Source: JBBQKF01 sp964549475 (GTDB lineage Bacteria; Bacillota; Clostridia; Saccharofermentanales; UBA5734). Taken from it: a stretch of DNA of 7,991 nucleotides. The position numbers were made by a program, and so were the translations under genes. Of this stretch, positions 5,046-7,991 are shown one piece after another. The stretch is from assembly GCA_964549475.1 (NCBI GenBank), contig CAZJXH010000173.1, forward strand, positions 1-7,991, written 5' to 3'. Within the stretch, counting starts at the first letter, position 1; each line of letters starts with the position of its first letter. Under the pieces are notes generated by a model. It was not told the origin of the DNA, ran no database searches, and saw only the letters and a list, made by a program, of their open reading frames with translations.

Positions 5046-5792
5046 ATGGGGTTTTTTCTGCATAAGAAAACGAAAGAAGAATTCACAGGACCTGTGCTGA
5101 CCCATTTGGCGGTTATCATGGATGGGAACGGCCGATGGGCGAAGAAACGGGGGCTTCCGCGGAAAGCGGGGCATAAAGCCGGTGCGGAGAAATTGCGTAA
5201 AATGACCGAATGGTGCGGGAATCGCGGAATTTCCTATCTGACGGTTTATGCATTCTCGACAGAAAACTGGACAAGACCTGCGGACGAGGTCTCCGCATTG
5301 ATGGATCTGCTGATTGAATTTCTCAACAAATACGATCCGGAGATGGAAGAACAGGGCGTACGCCTGCGCGTTCTCGGAGATATGGAAACCATGCCGCCCG
5401 ATATCAGAAACGAATTGGAAAAAGCAGAAATACGCTCGGCCCATCGCAGCAAGATGCAATTGATTATTGCTTTCAACTATGGCGGAAGAAGAGAGATTGT
5501 TCATGTTGTGAAAGAGATCAGCCGGAAAGTGGCCAACAACGAAATCAATCCCGATGAGATCAATGAGACAATGATACCAAATTATTTATATCTTCCGGAC
5601 ATCCCGGACCCGGACCTTATCATCAGGCCCAGCGGTGAATACCGGCAATCCAATTTCCTTATCTGGGAATCCGCTTATGCAGAGTTTTGGTTTTCGAATG
5701 TCTTATGGCCGGATTTTACTGAGAAGGACCTTGATGAGGCGTTGGCTGAATATGCAAAAAGAGACAGACGATTTGGCGGGGTGAAAAAATGA
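5046..5792 (+). CDS. uppS: Isoprenyl transferase, undecaprenyl diphosphate synthase
   Basis: Cis-prenyltransferase, 248 residues, that adds isopentenyl units to farnesyl diphosphate to make the C55 carrier lipid precursor for peptidoglycan and other wall polymers. The catalytic D26 lies in MDGNGRWAKKRG, with H43, N74 and R77 (STENWTRP) and R194, R200 and E213 all at the numbers known for the E. coli enzyme. AFNYGGRREI is also present. The usual RTSGE reads RPSGE here (R194-E198) and WQ..Y reads WESAY, mild variants that keep the substrate-binding arginines and E213. AGGAG (5035-5039) is six bases before the ATG. The last four bases overlap the cdsA start (ATGA), implying translational coupling. 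Chain length cannot be told from sequence alone, but a single gene in this locus normally makes C55. Confidence 0.97.
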   Translation: MGFFLHKKTKEEFTGPVLTHLAVIMDGNGRWAKKRGLPRKAGHKAGAEKLRKMTEWCGNRGISYLTVYAFSTENWTRPADEVSALMDLLIEFLNKYDPEMEEQGVRLRVLGDMETMPPDIRNELEKAEIRSAHRSKMQLIIAFNYGGRREIVHVVKEISRKVANNEINPDEINETMIPNYLYLPDIPDPDLIIRPSGEYRQSNFLIWESAYAEFWFSNVLWPDFTEKDLDEALAEYAKRDRRFGGVKK

Positions 5793-6724
5793 AGAAGCGA
5801 GTCATAACCGGAATTATTTTTACGATTGCTGTTGCAGGATTTATTCTCCCCGGATACAACATTCCCCAGCTGCCCCTGCTGTTCTTTTTTTTAGTGGCGG
5901 CGATTTGTATTATTGAAGTCTCGACTGTTGTCAAGGTCAAATTGAATCATGTGAACCAGCCGATTGCCGTTGTGGGAAGCCTGTGTGTCTTCGCACCGGT
6001 CATTACCATCCTGATCCACGGAGATCTCGGCTGGAGGCTCATTATGGATTACTCCAATGTTTCTCCGAATAAACTGATTACGGAACAGGCTGTCATCTTG
6101 CGTTATGTCACCGAGTCCATTTCCTATCTGTTCCTGATGCTGGTTCTATTCGCCGGTTTCTCTGTTTTTTATACTATTATCAAGAAAGGCCCCTCTGTGC
6201 TGATGGACGCGGTCAGCGTGCCCCTTATCGCCGGATATGTTGTCGTACCGATCGTCTGTGCGCTCATCTTGCTTTTTGCCATCCCGAACGGATATCTGTG
6301 GATGATCGCTGCGATGACGACCGCATGGATTTCTGATGTTTTCGCCTATTTTACCGGGGTCACACTGGGGAAGCACAAGATTATCCCGCAAATCAGCCCG
6401 AAAAAGACCTGGGAGGGATGCGTGGGGGGGATCCTCGGGTCCATCTTTATCATGACGATATGGTTCAGCGTTTTTATGAACGGGGCGGATATCGTGGAAC
6501 GGTCCGTGGTTTACCGGATCGCATTCGGCGTCACCATCGGCCTGCTGACAAGTATCATCTCACAATTCGGCGACTGGTTCGCTTCTGCGATCAAACGCTG
6601 GTCCGGAACGAAGGATTTTGGAAATTTCCTGCCAGGCCAGTGTGGATTGATGGACCGGTTTGACGGGATGTTTTTCAGCTTCCCGACCATGCTTGTCGGA
6701 GCATTGATTTATTATCTGACCTGA
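5789..6724 (+). CDS. cdsA: Phosphatidate cytidylyltransferase (CDP-diglyceride synthase)
   Basis: Integral membrane enzyme, 311 residues, that forms CDP-diacylglycerol from phosphatidic acid and CTP, the branch point for phosphatidylglycerol and other phospholipids. Hydrophobic stretches begin at about residues 4-24 and 28-48 and recur to the C-terminus, giving an estimated seven to eight membrane segments. The family block AWISDVFAYFTG, GKHKIIPQISPKKTWEG and the C-terminal signature with S266, K269-R270, K275-D276 and D289-R290-F-D292 are present. Within it the common PGHGG reads PGQCG (residues 282-286; codons 6632-6646). The metal-binding aspartates of the signature are kept, so activity is probable. 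The start overlaps the uppS stop; GGGGTG (5778-5783) serves as ribosome binding site. The gene is intact and of usual length. Confidence 0.95.
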   Translation: MKKRVITGIIFTIAVAGFILPGYNIPQLPLLFFFLVAAICIIEVSTVVKVKLNHVNQPIAVVGSLCVFAPVITILIHGDLGWRLIMDYSNVSPNKLITEQAVILRYVTESISYLFLMLVLFAGFSVFYTIIKKGPSVLMDAVSVPLIAGYVVVPIVCALILLFAIPNGYLWMIAAMTTAWISDVFAYFTGVTLGKHKIIPQISPKKTWEGCVGGILGSIFIMTIWFSVFMNGADIVERSVVYRIAFGVTIGLLTSIISQFGDWFASAIKRWSGTKDFGNFLPGQCGLMDRFDGMFFSFPTMLVGALIYYLT

Positions 6725-6782
6725 CATCCGCTGTTTGACCGAGCATTCGCTATTAAATCAAATGAAAGAAAATGAGGTCGAA

Positions 6783-7952
6783 ATGATACAATCTATTTCT
6801 GTTCTTGGATCCACAGGCTCCATCGGGGTACAGACTCTCGAGGTTGCAAAGACATTCGGAATCCGGGTGGTGGCGCTAAGCGCAAACCAGAACGTGGACC
6901 GGATGGAAGAGCAGGTCCGGCAGTTCCGTCCACTTCTGGTATCCATGTCAGATCCGGTATCGGCATTGCTTTTACAGGAGAAGATCCGCGATCTGGATCC
7001 GAAAGTCGCCGTCATGTCCGGAATGGACGGAAATATCGCGGTCGCGACCCTCCCGGAAGCAGAAATGGTGGTTGCCGCGATGGTTGGGGTAAATGGCCTT
7101 AAACCGGTGATCGAGGCCATTCTGGCCGGCAAGGATATCGCGCTGGCCAATAAGGAGACACTGGTTGCAGGCGGATCGATTGTCATTCCGCTCGCCAAAA
7201 AGAGAAATATATCCATTTATCCGGTTGACAGCGAGCATTCTGCGATCTGGCAATGTTTGATCGGATCATCAAATGAAGCGATTCATCGGATTTTTTTAAC
7301 CGCATCGGGGGGACCTTTCAGAGGAAAAACAAGGAGCGAGCTGGAGCATGTCAGTATTAACGACGCGCTTGCCCCTCCCACATGGACGATGGGCGGAAAG
7401 ATTACGATTGACTGCGCCACCATGATGAACAAGGGGCTGGAAGTGATCGAGGCCCATTGGCTGTTTGATGTTTCCGAGTCTCAGATCGAGGTTGTGGTTC
7501 ATCCACAGAGCATCATTCATTCCATGGTGGAGTATCATGACGGTTCGGTCATGGCACAGATGGGATTCCCGGATATGAAGCTGCCGATCCAGATCGCCTT
7601 GATGAAAAAAGAACGGATCGCCGGAGAATATAAGCCGTTCGATCCTTTTGTCGCAAATCACCTTACTTTCGAAAAACCGGATTCAGACACTTTCCGCTGC
7701 CTGTCTCTCGCTTATGAGGCGTCTGCCATGGGGGGAAGCATGCCGGTTGTCATGAATTCGGCGAATGAGAAGGCCGTAGAACGATTTTTAAAAGGGAAGA
7801 TCGGATTTTTAGATATCGCCATCCATGTTGAAAAGACGATGGACGAGCTTAGCAGGATCAATTTTACGAATTACGTCGATTATCAGACCATCCAGGAACT
7901 GGATCAATGGTCGCGTGATTTTGGAGATACAATTAAACCCGATCGCGGATAG
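6783..7952 (+). CDS. dxr: 1-deoxy-D-xylulose 5-phosphate reductoisomerase
   Basis: Dxr (IspC), 389 residues, converts 1-deoxy-D-xylulose 5-phosphate to 2-C-methyl-D-erythritol 4-phosphate with NADPH, the first committed step of the MEP isoprenoid pathway and the target of fosmidomycin. The NADPH-binding GSTGSIG is at residues 9-15, ALANKETLVAGG follows, and metal and substrate residues D149, S150 and E151 (PVDSEH), then N216, K217 and E220 (MMNKGLEVIEAHW), line up with D150-S151-E152, N227, K228 and E231 of E. coli. TASGGPFRG and HPQSIIHSMVEYHDGS are also present. The ATG at 6783 gives the expected N-terminus starting just before ISVLGSTGSIG, with GAGGT (6774-6778) close by. In-frame TTG 6735 and ATG 6762 would add unconserved residues without a binding site. 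It lies 58 bp after cdsA in the usual order and supplies isoprenoid precursors for UppS. Confidence 0.98.
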   Translation: MIQSISVLGSTGSIGVQTLEVAKTFGIRVVALSANQNVDRMEEQVRQFRPLLVSMSDPVSALLLQEKIRDLDPKVAVMSGMDGNIAVATLPEAEMVVAAMVGVNGLKPVIEAILAGKDIALANKETLVAGGSIVIPLAKKRNISIYPVDSEHSAIWQCLIGSSNEAIHRIFLTASGGPFRGKTRSELEHVSINDALAPPTWTMGGKITIDCATMMNKGLEVIEAHWLFDVSESQIEVVVHPQSIIHSMVEYHDGSVMAQMGFPDMKLPIQIALMKKERIAGEYKPFDPFVANHLTFEKPDSDTFRCLSLAYEASAMGGSMPVVMNSANEKAVERFLKGKIGFLDIAIHVEKTMDELSRINFTNYVDYQTIQELDQWSRDFGDTIKPDRG

Positions 7953-7963
7953 GCGCGGATAGG
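7944..7963 (+). repeat. 10-bp perfect tandem duplication across the dxr stop codon
   Basis: CGCGGATAGG occurs twice in a row (7944-7953 and 7954-7963). The first copy contains the dxr stop TAG (7950-7952); the second runs into the AGGAG binding site of the next gene. It looks like a recent slippage event with no effect on either frame. Confidence 0.85.
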
Positions 7964-7973
7964 AGAAGAATGA

Positions 7974-7991
7974 ATGGGAACCACAGGTGGG
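7974..7991 (+). CDS. Start of the next gene (partial), probably rseP site-2 protease by synteny
   Basis: AGGAG (7961-7965) precedes two ATG codons, at 7970 and 7974, in different frames. The second has the better spacing (eight bases) and reads MGTTGG to the window edge. In Firmicutes the gene after dxr is usually the membrane-embedded site-2 zinc protease RseP. Six codons cannot confirm this; the HExxH motif would lie just past the edge. The frame from 7970 (MNGNHRW) is the alternative. Confidence 0.45.

Noticed and set aside
6735..6782. Longer N-terminus of Dxr from TTG 6735 or ATG 6762
   Set aside because: The extra residues are not part of the family, no binding site precedes those codons, and ATG 6783 gives the expected start.

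Overview
The window carries the conserved bacterial cluster rpsB-tsf-pyrH-frr-uppS-cdsA-dxr on the + strand, preceded by one accessory ATPase gene and ended by the first codons of a further gene (rseP expected from synteny). This order, strong AGGAGG-type ribosome binding sites, sigma-A-like promoters with 17-base spacers, U-tract terminators and an AAA_14/DUF4143 ATPase point to a low-to-moderate GC Firmicute, most likely an anaerobic member of the Clostridia. EF-Ts is the short form, also found in several Clostridia and in Thermus/Thermotoga. Genus or species cannot be read from the sequence.

Layout. 1-304: noncoding, with a degraded repeat cluster, an 18-19 bp tandem duplication, an extended -10 promoter and a duplicated -10/AACGTTACA block. 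305-1657: ATPase of the AAA_14 + DUF4143 type, an accessory gene of unknown function. 1658-1944: no gene; it holds a half copy of the repeat family, three tandem 17-18 bp units, the rpsB promoter and a structured 5' leader. 1945-3431: rpsB and tsf (ribosomal protein S2 and EF-Ts), closed by a strong intrinsic terminator that abuts the pyrH ribosome binding site. 3498-4208: pyrH (UMP kinase). 4209-4432: noncoding, with a very long hairpin of the same repeat family, two tandem terminators and a promoter. 4433-7952: frr, uppS, cdsA, dxr, in one direction with short gaps or overlap, then the start of the next gene.

How they work together. S2, EF-Ts and RRF serve translation. UMP kinase supplies UDP for nucleic acids and envelope sugar nucleotides. 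Dxr makes MEP for isoprenoids, UppS turns isoprenoid units into undecaprenyl diphosphate for cell wall lipid carriers, and CdsA makes CDP-diacylglycerol for phospholipids. The signals suggest two transcription units: rpsB-tsf with attenuated read-through into pyrH, and frr-uppS-cdsA-dxr-next gene.

The core genes are ordinary. What stands out lies between them: (i) a hairpin repeat family whose two full copies differ in stem sequence but keep pairing, and share a 12-nt A-rich loop; (ii) 26-bp direct repeats (24/26 identical) bracketing the ATPase gene, the downstream one supplying most of the rpsB -35 box; (iii) a candidate S2 leader; (iv) a terminator whose 3' arm could instead pair with the pyrH Shine-Dalgarno; (v) an unusual QCG in place of HGG in the CdsA signature. 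I see no CRISPR array, tRNA or rRNA, and no transposase gene.
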